A DNA stretch of 64,000 bases from DASZUK01 sp035547695. GTDB lineage: Bacteria; Actinomycetota; Acidimicrobiia; Acidimicrobiales; RAAP-2. The translations under genes were made by a program, and so were the position numbers. A model generated the notes under the pieces. That model saw only the letters and a list, made by a program, of their open reading frames with translations. It ran no database searches and was not told the origin of the DNA. Positions 32,330 to 40,444 of the stretch are shown piece after piece. Each line of letters begins with the position of its first letter. Position 1 is the first letter of the stretch. The DNA lies in assembly GCA_035547695.1 (NCBI GenBank), contig DASZUK010000004.1, forward strand, positions 1 through 64,000. Direction: 5' to 3'.

Positions 32330-33949
32330 ATGAGCGAGACGACCCCCGCCGCCCGCCCCGGCCGCTCTGCCCGCCCCGGCCGCTCTGCCGACCGCCCCGC
32401 CGCCCGCCCCGCCGACCGCCCCATCCTGGCCCCGGCGGCGTCGACCGAGAACCCGTTGAAGGACCCGGTGCTCCGCCGGCTGTCCATGGTGGTGATCCTC
32501 GGGGCGATCATGTCCATCCTGGACACCACCATCGTCAACGTCGCCATCGAGACGTTGAGCCGCGACTTCCACACGTCGCTGTCCACCATCCAGTGGGTCA
32601 TCACCGGGTACCTGCTGGCCCTGGCCATCGTCATCCCCATGTCCGGCTGGATGGTGGAGCGGTTCGGGGCCAAGCGGATGTGGATGATCTCCCTCGGGCT
32701 GTTCACCGTCGGCTCCGCGCTGTGCGGGCTGTCGTGGTCGGCCAGCAGCATGATCGTCTTCCGCATCCTGCAGGGGCTGGGCGGCGGCATGATCATGCCG
32801 GTCGGCCAGACCATCCTGGCCCGGGCGGCCGGGCCGCAGCGGATGGGCCGGGTGATGTCCGTCCTGGGGGTGCCCACCCTGATCGCCCCGGTGCTGGGCC
32901 CGGTGCTGGGCGGCCTGATCGTGGACAACACCACCTGGCGGTGGATCTTCTTCGTCAACGTCCCCATCGGGGCCGTCGCCCTGCTGCTGTCCGCCCGGTT
33001 CCTGGTCCACGACCCCACCCACGACGCCGGCCGGTTCGACTTCGTGGGCGTCGCCCTGCTGTCCCCCGGCCTGGCCGCCCTGGTGTACGGGCTGTCCGAA
33101 GCCGGCGGCGGCAGCGGGTTCGGCGGCACCACCGTCGTCGTGCCCCTGGTGATCGGGGCGGTGCTGTGCGCCGCCTTCGTGGCCCACGCCCTGCGGATCG
33201 ACCGGCCGCTGCTGGACATGCGGCTGTTCAGGGACCGCAGCTTCTCCATGGCCAACCTGGCCACCTTCGTGTTCGGGGCCGTGCTGTACGGCGGCATGTT
33301 CCTGTTGCCGCTCTACTACCAACTGGTCCGGGGGGAGAGCGCCCTGATGGCCGGCCTGCTGATGGCCCCCCAGGGCCTCGGGGCCGCCCTGACCATGCCG
33401 TGGGGCGGCCGCATGACCGACCGGATCGGGGCCGGCAAGGTGGTGCCCATCGGCATGGTGGTGGTGCTGCTGGGCACCCTGGCCTACACCCAGGTGGGGG
33501 CGGACACCGGGTACGGCTGGCTGGCCCTCGCCCTGTTCGTCCGGGGGCTCGGGATGGGGTGGGTGATGATGCCGGTGATGGCCGCGGCGTACGTCAACCT
33601 GACCCATGCCACCGTGCCCCGGGCCACTACCGTCATCAACATCCTGATGCGCGTGGGGGGCTCCCTCGGCACCGCCCTGGTCGCCGTGGTCCTCCAGCGC
33701 CAGATCGCCGACCGCCTGCCCAGCTTCGCCGGCATCCTGGGCTCGGCGCCGTCGTCCGGCAACGCCAAGCTGCCCGAACCGGTGGCCGCCAAGCTGGCCG
33801 GCTCGTTCGGGTACTCCTTCTGGATCGTCATCGCCATCACCGCGGTCGGCCTGGTGGCGGCTCTGGTGCTGCCGAAGGGTCGGCCGGCCCCGGCCGGCGC
33901 GCCGGGCGGCGGCGAGGGGGCCACGGTGGCGGCCCCCCTGGCGGACTGA
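32330..33949 (+). CDS. MFS drug exporter, DHA2 (EmrB/QacA) family
   Basis: A 539-residue, 14-helix proton-driven exporter. Residues 5-35 are Arg/Pro/Ala repeats coded by short tandem repeats (32350-32415). The first helix contains the family motif LDTTIVNVAIETL (motif D1), motif A-like ERFGAKRMWM follows helix 2, and motif C is GVPTLIAPVLGPVLGG, characteristic of drug antiporters. Later segments include MRVGGSLGTALVAVVLQRQ. It is divergently transcribed from the MarR regulator, so it is probably induced by its substrates. Confidence 0.95.
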   Translation: MSETTPAARPGRSARPGRSADRPAARPADRPILAPAASTENPLKDPVLRRLSMVVILGAIMSILDTTIVNVAIETLSRDFHTSLSTIQWVITGYLLALAIVIPMSGWMVERFGAKRMWMISLGLFTVGSALCGLSWSASSMIVFRILQGLGGGMIMPVGQTILARAAGPQRMGRVMSVLGVPTLIAPVLGPVLGGLIVDNTTWRWIFFVNVPIGAVALLLSARFLVHDPTHDAGRFDFVGVALLSPGLAALVYGLSEAGGGSGFGGTTVVVPLVIGAVLCAAFVAHALRIDRPLLDMRLFRDRSFSMANLATFVFGAVLYGGMFLLPLYYQLVRGESALMAGLLMAPQGLGAALTMPWGGRMTDRIGAGKVVPIGMVVVLLGTLAYTQVGADTGYGWLALALFVRGLGMGWVMMPVMAAAYVNLTHATVPRATTVINILMRVGGSLGTALVAVVLQRQIADRLPSFAGILGSAPSSGNAKLPEPVAAKLAGSFGYSFWIVIAITAVGLVAALVLPKGRPAPAGAPGGGEGATVAAPLAD

Positions 33950-34286
33950 CAGCCGCGCCGGCCGGGGACCGCGCCGTTGTGCGGCCCGTCCCCACCGGCT
34001 AGGGTCGCATCGGTTTTCCGCCGGGCCTGCCCGGATGCGACGGTGACCGTTCCACGATCGGGGGTTCCTTGCGGCGAGCGGGCCCCGGGGAGCCGGCAGG
34101 CTGCCGGCCCCGGGGCCGCCGCCGCTCCACAGACTCGGAGCCCAGGGTCCTCGAACCAGGGCCCTCGAACCGGAAGTACATGAAAATCACTGGAACATCG
34201 CGTGCTTAAAAAAGTCTTCGCGAAACCTCAGCGTTTTCCTATGAAACTCCGAACTGATCCCCAGGTTTCCCTGGAAGCCTGGAGGC
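33950..34286. other. Intergenic region with a strong hairpin
   Basis: A 337-base gap. It contains two direct repeats of the form AGGGYCCTCGAACC (about 34143-34170), and an AT-rich stretch with AAAAAAG around 34200-34250 that probably holds the promoter of the phosphatase-ComA-like operon. No gene is convincing here; a 65-codon frame from 34202 reads through the phosphatase in another frame. Confidence 0.6.
34081..34117 (+). terminator. GC-rich hairpin downstream of the efflux gene
   Basis: GGCCCCGG (34081-34088) pairs with CCGGGGCC (34110-34117), enclosing GCCGGCAG and CTGCCGGC, which also pair. A large stable stem with no U-tract, 132 bases after the MFS stop. Confidence 0.5.
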
Positions 34287-34922
34287 GTGGAACGGCATCC
34301 AGGCACCTTGTGGCTGGTCCGGCACGGCGAGAGCACTTGGAACGCGCTGGGGCTGGTGCAGGGCCAGAAGGCGGAGCCGGAGCTGACCCCACGGGGTAGG
34401 GACCAGGCCGAAGCGGTCGCCCGGGCCCTGTCGTCGTCGCTGGCCGGCCGATCGCTGCGGGCGGTGTACTCCAGCGACCTCCGGCGGGCCGTCCAGACCG
34501 CGGCGCCGGTCACCGCCGCCCTGGGCCTGGCCGCCGTGGCCGACCCTCGGCTGCGGGAGCGCAGTTTCGGCGACGTCGAGGGGCTGCCGTCTAGGCTGTT
34601 GGGCACGCAGCACTCCGGGTTCGACGGCGAGCGGGTGGTCGACGCCGACGCGTCGCCGCCCGGTGGGGAGTCGATCCGGGACCTGGTGGGACGGACGGCC
34701 GGCTTCGTGGAGGATGTCCTGGTCGGCGTCGGTGCCGGCGAGGTCGACGACGGGACGGGCGGTGACGTGGTGCTGGTGGTCCATGGCGGGGTGGTCCGGG
34801 CGCTGCTGGCCTGGCTCGACGGGGTCGAACCGGACCGCATGGCCTGGGGCGCGGTCGGGAACGGGCTGGTCGTGGGCCGGCCGTTGGCCGCCACCCGCCG
34901 GGCATCGATGTCGGCCGCCTGA
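34287..34922 (+). CDS. Histidine phosphatase family protein (phosphoglycerate-mutase-like)
   Basis: A 211-residue protein with the phosphohistidine motif LVRHGEST (His near residue 13), the second Arg in YSSDLRRAVQTA, the Glu in RERSFGDVEG, and the second catalytic His in VLVVHGGVVRAL. All catalytic residues are present. Members dephosphorylate small phosphate esters. GTG 34287 is close to GGAGG, so the start is uncertain. It lies 27 bases before the phosphosulfolactate-synthase-like gene, on the same strand, and could be the phosphatase that removes the phosphate from its product. Confidence 0.9.
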   Translation: MERHPGTLWLVRHGESTWNALGLVQGQKAEPELTPRGRDQAEAVARALSSSLAGRSLRAVYSSDLRRAVQTAAPVTAALGLAAVADPRLRERSFGDVEGLPSRLLGTQHSGFDGERVVDADASPPGGESIRDLVGRTAGFVEDVLVGVGAGEVDDGTGGDVVLVVHGGVVRALLAWLDGVEPDRMAWGAVGNGLVVGRPLAATRRASMSAA

Positions 34923-34949
34923 GCGGCCGAGGCGCGAAAGGAAGCGTGC

Positions 34950-35726
34950 ATGAACCACAGCGCTCTGCAGTTGCCGCAGCGGGCCGTCAAGCCCCGACGG
35001 GTGGGGGTGACCATGGTGGTGGACGGCGGCCTGCCGCTGGGCACCCTGCGCGACATCGTGGCCAGCGCCGGGGAGTACCTGGACTTCGTCAAGTTCGGCT
35101 GGGGCACCGCGGTGGTGTCCTGCCAACTGGCCGACAAGGTGGCGCTGCTGCAGGACAGCGGCATCGCCTACTACTTCGGCGGCACCCTGTTCGAGAAGCA
35201 CGTCCTCCAGGGCCGCTTCGAGGAGTTCCGGGCCCTCTGCCACGAGTTCTCCTGCAGCCACGTCGAGGTGTCCAACGGCACCGTCGACATGTCCAACCAG
35301 GAGAAGGCCGGCTACGTCCGGAAGCTGTCCGACGAGTTCACCGTGGTCTCCGAGGTGGGGTTCAAGGACTCGACACGGTCCGAGAAGCTGATGCCGAAGC
35401 GCTGGATCGAGTACATCCGGGAGGACCTGGAGGCCGGCGCCGCCCTGGTCACCCTGGAGTCCCGGGAGAGCGGCCGGTCCGGCATCTGCCGGCCCAACGG
35501 CGAGCTCCGGTTCGGCCTCATCGAGGAGCTGCTGGGCGGCGAGGTGCCGACGGACCGCCTGATGTTCGAGGCCCCCACCAACACCCTGCAGGCCTACTTC
35601 GTCAGCCGGGTCGGCTACGACGTCAACCTGGGCAACGTGCCGCCCACCGGGGTCATCAGCCTGGAGACCCTGCGGCTCGGGCTGCGGGCGGACACCCTGA
35701 CCGAGTTCGAAGAGCCGCGCCGGTGA
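34950..35726 (+). CDS. Phosphosulfolactate synthase (ComA) family protein
   Basis: A 258-residue TIM-barrel enzyme of the family that adds sulfite to phosphoenolpyruvate, the first step in sulfolactate and coenzyme M synthesis. Landmarks: VDGGLPLGTLRDIVASAGEY, then LDFVKFGWGTA, GGTLFEKHVLQG, HVEVSNGTVDMS, SEVGFKDS with the conserved Lys, LESRESGRSG and VISLETLRLGLRADT. These follow the archaeal and YitD-type order through the whole protein. In the archaeal sequence the first motif is DKG rather than DGG. GAAAGGAAG precedes the ATG 34950. The next gene overlaps by 4 bases. Sulfite is the known nucleophile of the family; a different one is possible here. Confidence 0.9.
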   Translation: MNHSALQLPQRAVKPRRVGVTMVVDGGLPLGTLRDIVASAGEYLDFVKFGWGTAVVSCQLADKVALLQDSGIAYYFGGTLFEKHVLQGRFEEFRALCHEFSCSHVEVSNGTVDMSNQEKAGYVRKLSDEFTVVSEVGFKDSTRSEKLMPKRWIEYIREDLEAGAALVTLESRESGRSGICRPNGELRFGLIEELLGGEVPTDRLMFEAPTNTLQAYFVSRVGYDVNLGNVPPTGVISLETLRLGLRADTLTEFEEPRR

Positions 35727-36136
35727 GGGAGCAGGGCGACGCCTTCCACCTGGCCGTCCCCGCCTTCGACCTGCGGGCGACCCAGCACTTCTACGTGGAC
35801 CTGCTCGGCTGCAAGCTGGCCCGGACCTACGACGACCGGATCACCGTCGACTTCTTCGGCGACCAACTGGTCTGCCACCTGACCGACCCCGGCCCGGACT
35901 GGAAGCCGGGCGGCCCCCTGTCCCTGTACCCGCGGCACTTCGGGGTGACCTTCCGCCGGGCCGACGACTTCGACGCCCTGTACGACCTGGTCCAGCTCCG
36001 GAAGGTGCCGATGTTCCGCGACGTCGCCGTCCGGTTCGACGGCACCGCCGAGGTGCACCGCACCTTCGTCCTCCGGGACCCCTCGGACAACCTGGTCGAG
36101 TTCAAGCACTACCGCGACCCCCGGATGATGTACTGA
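35723..36136 (+). CDS. VOC (glyoxalase/dioxygenase-fold) protein
   Basis: A 137-residue protein starting at GTG 35723, which overlaps the previous stop (GTGA). It has the two beta-alpha-beta modules of the vicinal oxygen chelate fold: FHLAVPAFDLRATQHFYVDLLGCKL with the first metal His, and YPRHFGVTFRRADDFDALYDLV, and ends VLRDPSDNLVEFKHY with the metal Glu. Members are lyases, isomerases, dioxygenases or resistance proteins. Its tight coupling to the ComA-like gene suggests it acts on the phosphosulfolactate or a later product. Confidence 0.88.
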   Translation: MREQGDAFHLAVPAFDLRATQHFYVDLLGCKLARTYDDRITVDFFGDQLVCHLTDPGPDWKPGGPLSLYPRHFGVTFRRADDFDALYDLVQLRKVPMFRDVAVRFDGTAEVHRTFVLRDPSDNLVEFKHYRDPRMMY

Positions 36137-36138
36137 CC

Positions 36139-37710
36139 GTGCCGTCCGTTCCCGACCTCCATCGACCGGCCGGCCCCCGGACCACCCCGTTCGGCACCCA
36201 GTTGGCCGAGCTGATCTGGGTGCGGTCGCTGACCGGGACCGACCACCCCTTCGTCGAGCACATCCGCACCGGTCGGTCGGTCACCTTCGGGGCCCTCCGC
36301 CGGGCCACCAGCCGGTGGGCCCTGCTGCTCGAAGATCTCGGCGTCGGCCTGGGGGACACCGTCGGCATCGCGGTGTCCGACCCGGTGGACTTCGCCATGG
36401 TGTTCCTCGGCACCATGGCGGCCGGCCGGGTGGCCGCCCCGCTGGACCCGTCGGCTCCGGACGCCGAGCTGGAGATCGTCTGCGGCCGGGTGCGACCGGC
36501 CGTGGTGCTGAGCGACCGCCCCGTTCCCGGCGGCACCGGGTTCGACTGGGTGGTGCTCCGTCCGGGGTCGTTCGAGCTCCCCGACCCCGATCCGTCCACC
36601 GCCCCGGCCCTGCCGCCGGCGCTCGGCGCCTCCGCCGGCAGCGGTTGGGTGGCCGCCGCCCGTCCCGGCGCCGGGGGACTGGTCCTCTCCACCTCCGGCA
36701 CCACCGGCGCGCCGAAGCTGATCCGGCTGGACGAGCGGCAGTTGCTGCACACCGCCGGCTCCATCGCCGGCCACCACCACCTGTCGGTGGCCGACCGCGG
36801 GTTCAGCCCGTTGCCGCTGTTCCACATCAACGGCGAGGTGGTCGGCCTGCTCGCCGCGCTGGTCGCCGGCTCCACCCTGGTGCTCGACGACAAATTCCAC
36901 CGCACCCGGTTCTGGGAGCTGATGGCGGCGCACCGGATCACGTGGGTCAACGCGGTGCCGGCCATCATCGCCCGGTTGGCCCCGCTGCGGGACGGGGAGA
37001 CGGTGCCGGCGGACGTCCGGTTCGTCCGCTCCGCCTCCGCCCCCCTGTCGGCGGTGACCCTGCAGCGGTTCGAGGACGCCACCGGCCTGCCGGTGATCGA
37101 GACCTACGGCATGACCGAGGCCGGCAGCCAGATCACCGCCAACCCGCTGCACGGGCCGCGCAAGCCCGGCTCGGTCGGCATGCCGGTCGGCGTCGACCTC
37201 CGGGTCGTGGGCGACCGGGTGCAGATCCGGGGCCCCGGCGTCATCACCGCCTACGCCGGCCACGGCTACGAGGACCGCGTGGACCCGGACGGTTGGCTGG
37301 ACACCGGCGATCTGGGGCACCTGGACGACGACGGGTACCTTTTCCTCGTGGGCCGGGCCGACGACGTCATCAACCGGGGCGGGGAGAAGATCCTGCCCCG
37401 CGAGGTGGAGGACGTCATCCTGGCCGACCCCGACGTGCGCGCCGTGGTGGTCGTGGGCTGGGACCACCAGGTGCTGGGCCGGGTGCCGGTGGCCTTCCTG
37501 GTCGCCGAGGGGGTCGCCGGCGACGGCGACCGGCAGCGGGCGGAGGCCATCGTCGGCCGGCTGCAGGACCGGTGCGCCAGCGACCTGTCCCGACCGAAGC
37601 GCCCCGTGGCCTTCCACGTGGTCGAGCGGTTGCCGGCCGGGACCAACGGCAAGATCCGCCGGTCCCAGGTCGGGCAGGACGCGGCGATCTACAGCCTGCT
37701 GGTCAGTTGA
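36139..37710 (+). CDS. AMP-forming acyl/aryl-CoA ligase or adenylating enzyme
   Basis: A 523-residue ANL-family enzyme that adenylates a carboxylic acid and passes it to CoA or a carrier. Core motifs: LSTSGTTGAPKLIRLD (P-loop), PLPLFHINGEVVG, ETYGMTEAGSQI, DGWLDTGDLGHLD and GRADDVINRGGEKILP, and the C-terminal catalytic Lys in AGTNGKIRRSQ. The GTG start is two bases after the VOC stop. The A5/A8 pattern resembles oxalyl-CoA and small-acid ligases, which would fit sulfolactate or a related hydroxyacid, but this is inference. It is followed by two membrane acyltransferases. Confidence 0.92.
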   Translation: MPSVPDLHRPAGPRTTPFGTQLAELIWVRSLTGTDHPFVEHIRTGRSVTFGALRRATSRWALLLEDLGVGLGDTVGIAVSDPVDFAMVFLGTMAAGRVAAPLDPSAPDAELEIVCGRVRPAVVLSDRPVPGGTGFDWVVLRPGSFELPDPDPSTAPALPPALGASAGSGWVAAARPGAGGLVLSTSGTTGAPKLIRLDERQLLHTAGSIAGHHHLSVADRGFSPLPLFHINGEVVGLLAALVAGSTLVLDDKFHRTRFWELMAAHRITWVNAVPAIIARLAPLRDGETVPADVRFVRSASAPLSAVTLQRFEDATGLPVIETYGMTEAGSQITANPLHGPRKPGSVGMPVGVDLRVVGDRVQIRGPGVITAYAGHGYEDRVDPDGWLDTGDLGHLDDDGYLFLVGRADDVINRGGEKILPREVEDVILADPDVRAVVVVGWDHQVLGRVPVAFLVAEGVAGDGDRQRAEAIVGRLQDRCASDLSRPKRPVAFHVVERLPAGTNGKIRRSQVGQDAAIYSLLVS

Positions 37711-39041
37711 CCGCCGTCGGCACCGGCGGCCCCGCGGCCACGGCGGACGCGGTCGACGCCGTGCCGGCCTCCGCTCCGGCGCAGGCCCCGCAGGCCGGCG
37801 AGGCCACGGCGGCGGCGCCGGCCAAGAAGGCCAAGAAGCGGCTGGACCACGTCGACGCCATGCGGCCCATCAAGCAGGCCGGCGTGGTGTCCACCCACTC
37901 CCTCCTGTTCTTCGCTCCCGGGGCCAGCCTGGCGGTGGGCGGCGCGCTGATGCTGCTGCACGTCACCCGGGAGGCGTTCCTGTTCATCTCGGCCTGCATG
38001 CTGATGTACAGCTACGGCGCCCTGAAGCGGTCCGGCTACGGCCGGTTCTACAAGCGCCGGTTCGTGTCGGTCTGCCTGCCGTACCTGTGCTGGACCGTCA
38101 TCTACTTCTTCGTCACCCTGCCCACAGGGACCTACACCCCGTGGACCGGGTTCCGGCACTTCTGGTTCCTGGTGGCCACCGGCTATTACCAGCTCTACTA
38201 CCTGCTGGTCATCATGCAGTTCTACGTGCTGTTCCCGCTGCTGCTGCTGCTGGTCCGCCGCACCAAGGGGCACCACGCCGCCCTGATGGCCGCCAGCCTC
38301 GTCGTGCAGGTGCTGGTGGTCAGCCTCATGCACTGGCGGGTGCTGCCGCCGGAGATGCGCGGCTTCTGGGCCAGCCGGGAGGTCATCTCGTACCAGTTCT
38401 ACCTGCTGGCCGGCATGGTGGCCGCGGTGCACCTGGACGACGTCCACAACTGGATCTGCCGCCACGTCCGCCTCATCCTGGCCGGCACGGTGGTGTCCGC
38501 GGCGGTGGCCGAGGTCTGGTTCGTGCTTTCGGCCAGGCACATCGTCCCCTGGATGGGGTCGGGGTCGGACCCCCTGCAGCCGATCGTCATCCCGTTCAAC
38601 GTCGGGGCCATCGCCTGCATCTACCTCGTCGGCGTCTACCTGGTCGACGCCCGCCGGTCCACCACGGTGCGGGCCATGATCCGGTCCGGCTCCGACAACT
38701 CCTACGGCATCTACCTGGCCCAGATGCTGTTCATCCTCGCCCTTAGCTGGCTGGGCTGGCGGGCCCTCGACCACTACCTGTCCTGGCCGGTGGTCAGCAT
38801 CCTGACGATCACCATCGTGTTCCTCGGCTGCATCCTGCTGACCAGCCTCCTGGCCCGGACCCCGCTGACCGTCGCCCTGACCGGCCGGCAGCGCCAGGAG
38901 TGGCGCACCTGGGCCCCCGAACGGTGGCGGTCCCGGCCGACAACGCCGGCCGAGCTGGCCGCGGAGGAGGCGGTGTCCTCGCCCATCGACCCCGACCCGC
39001 TGGCCGCCGATCCGGTGGCCGCCGATCCGGTGGCCACGTGA
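37707..39041 (+). CDS. Membrane acyltransferase 3 family protein (first of two)
   Basis: A 444-residue protein. The proposed TTG start at 37707 overlaps the ligase stop (TTGA) and has no good ribosome binding site, so the start is uncertain. Residues 1-40 are Ala-rich and soluble; then KKRLDHVDAMRPIKQAGVVSTHSLLF begins the acyltransferase-3 domain, with the His that is catalytic in the family. About ten helices follow (ASLAVGGALMLLHVTREAFLFISACML, CLPYLCWTVIYFFVTL, YQLYYLLVIMQFYVLFPLLLLLV and others). Such enzymes O-acylate sugars, polyketides or lipids at the membrane. Confidence 0.85.
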   Translation: MTAVGTGGPAATADAVDAVPASAPAQAPQAGEATAAAPAKKAKKRLDHVDAMRPIKQAGVVSTHSLLFFAPGASLAVGGALMLLHVTREAFLFISACMLMYSYGALKRSGYGRFYKRRFVSVCLPYLCWTVIYFFVTLPTGTYTPWTGFRHFWFLVATGYYQLYYLLVIMQFYVLFPLLLLLVRRTKGHHAALMAASLVVQVLVVSLMHWRVLPPEMRGFWASREVISYQFYLLAGMVAAVHLDDVHNWICRHVRLILAGTVVSAAVAEVWFVLSARHIVPWMGSGSDPLQPIVIPFNVGAIACIYLVGVYLVDARRSTTVRAMIRSGSDNSYGIYLAQMLFILALSWLGWRALDHYLSWPVVSILTITIVFLGCILLTSLLARTPLTVALTGRQRQEWRTWAPERWRSRPTTPAELAAEEAVSSPIDPDPLAADPVAADPVAT

Positions 39042-40375
39042 CCGCGGTGTCCGCCGCCCGCGCCGCCGCGCCCGGCCCGTCGGCCGCGGCCGCGACCGGC
39101 TCCGTCGTCACCGGCCGCGGGTTCTACCTCCGGCAGTTCGACCTGTTCCGCACCGTCGCCTTCGTCGGGGTGGTGGCCCAGCACTCGGTGCTGTGGCCGG
39201 TGACCGGCGGGGCCAAGATCGGGTGGGGCTCGGTGATGCTGCTGCACGCCACCCGGGAGATCTTCTTCTTCCTCAGTGCCTTCGTGGCCTACTACGCGCA
39301 GGCCACCCGGCCCCGCTCCCCGGGCCGGCTGTGGTGGCGGCGGCTGACCCAGATCGTGGTGCCGTACCTGGTGTGGACGGTGGTGTACTGGACCTACACA
39401 ATGATCGTGAACCCCCAGCCCCTCGGCGGCCTGGGGTCGTTCCGCCACGACCTGTGGTGGGGCTACTACCAGCTCTACTACGCGGTGGTCCTCATCCAGT
39501 TCTTCGTGCTGCTGCCCCTGCTGATCTGGCTGGTCCGGGTCAGCCGGCGGTACCACTGGTGGGTGCTCGGGGGCAGCGTCCTGCTGCAGTTGGCCATGAT
39601 GACGATCTCCCACTACTTCTCCTGGAAGACCGGCGTCGGCCACACCATCCGGCACTTCGACATCGACCTGACCCAGTCCCGGCTGATCGTGGGGTACCAG
39701 CTCTACATCGTGGCCGGGTTGCTGGCCGCCGACCATGCCGACGACGTGCAGCGGTTCGTGGCCCGCCACCACCGGGCCATCGTCGCCGGAGCCGCCGCCG
39801 TCGGGGTGCTGGCCATCGGCTACTACGTCGTCGGCCTCTCCCTCCACCAGACCCCCGGCCACGCCTCCGACCTGTACCAACCGGTGGCCGTGGTCTGGTT
39901 CATGGCCGCCGCCGCCGGGCTGTACGCGCTGGGCTGGATCTGGGCCAACCGGTCCGCCGCCCGGCCGGCGCCGGCCCGGATCGACCGGCTGCTGACCTGG
40001 GGCTCCGACCTGTCCGGCGGGTTCTACTTCGCCCACGTCCTGGTGCTGCAGCTCGTCCTGATGGGCCTGGTGCACGCCGGCCTGGAGTCGGCGGCGCCGT
40101 GGTGGGTGACCAGCGTGGTGCTGTTCCCGGCCACCCTGGCCGGCACCGCCATCCTGGTGACCCTCCTGGAGCGGACCCCGGCGCGATTCGCGCTGACCGG
40201 GCCGAACCGGACGGAGGAGCGGGCGACCCTGGCGTGGCTGCCCCGGCCGTCCTGGCTCCGCCAGGCCGGCGACCCGGCCGGGGCCGGCGCGGGGCGGGAC
40301 ACCGGCCCGGCGATCGGTGACCCCAGGGCCTGGGCCGGCCGTCCCCAGATCCCGCCGGCCCTGGCCACCACCTAG
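39038..40375 (+). CDS. Membrane acyltransferase 3 family protein (second of two)
   Basis: A 445-residue paralogue of the preceding protein, coupled by a GTGA overlap. It contains RQFDLFRTVAFVGVVAQHSVLW with the family His, ATREIFFFLSAFVAYYAQ, PYLVWTVVYWTYTMIV, WGYYQLYYAVVLIQFFVLLPLLIWL and a long soluble C-terminal tail. The shared YYQLYY...Q(F)F motif shows duplication within the operon. Two acyltransferases in one operon suggest a product that is acylated at two positions or by two acyl groups, or a heteromeric enzyme. Confidence 0.88.
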   Translation: MTAVSAARAAAPGPSAAAATGSVVTGRGFYLRQFDLFRTVAFVGVVAQHSVLWPVTGGAKIGWGSVMLLHATREIFFFLSAFVAYYAQATRPRSPGRLWWRRLTQIVVPYLVWTVVYWTYTMIVNPQPLGGLGSFRHDLWWGYYQLYYAVVLIQFFVLLPLLIWLVRVSRRYHWWVLGGSVLLQLAMMTISHYFSWKTGVGHTIRHFDIDLTQSRLIVGYQLYIVAGLLAADHADDVQRFVARHHRAIVAGAAAVGVLAIGYYVVGLSLHQTPGHASDLYQPVAVVWFMAAAAGLYALGWIWANRSAARPAPARIDRLLTWGSDLSGGFYFAHVLVLQLVLMGLVHAGLESAAPWWVTSVVLFPATLAGTAILVTLLERTPARFALTGPNRTEERATLAWLPRPSWLRQAGDPAGAGAGRDTGPAIGDPRAWAGRPQIPPALATT

Positions 40376-40444
40376 CGGCTCCGCCTGCCAGGCGGTCGGC
40401 CCGCCCGTCTGCCCGCCTGCCCGCCTGCCCGCCGGCCGGCCGGT

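Noticed and set aside
34202..34399. Short open frame starting MLKKVFAKPQRF in the AT-rich leader before the phosphatase gene
   Set aside because: No homology is recognisable, it overlaps the phosphatase in another frame and becomes shadow-like sequence after 30 residues. It may be leader RNA.
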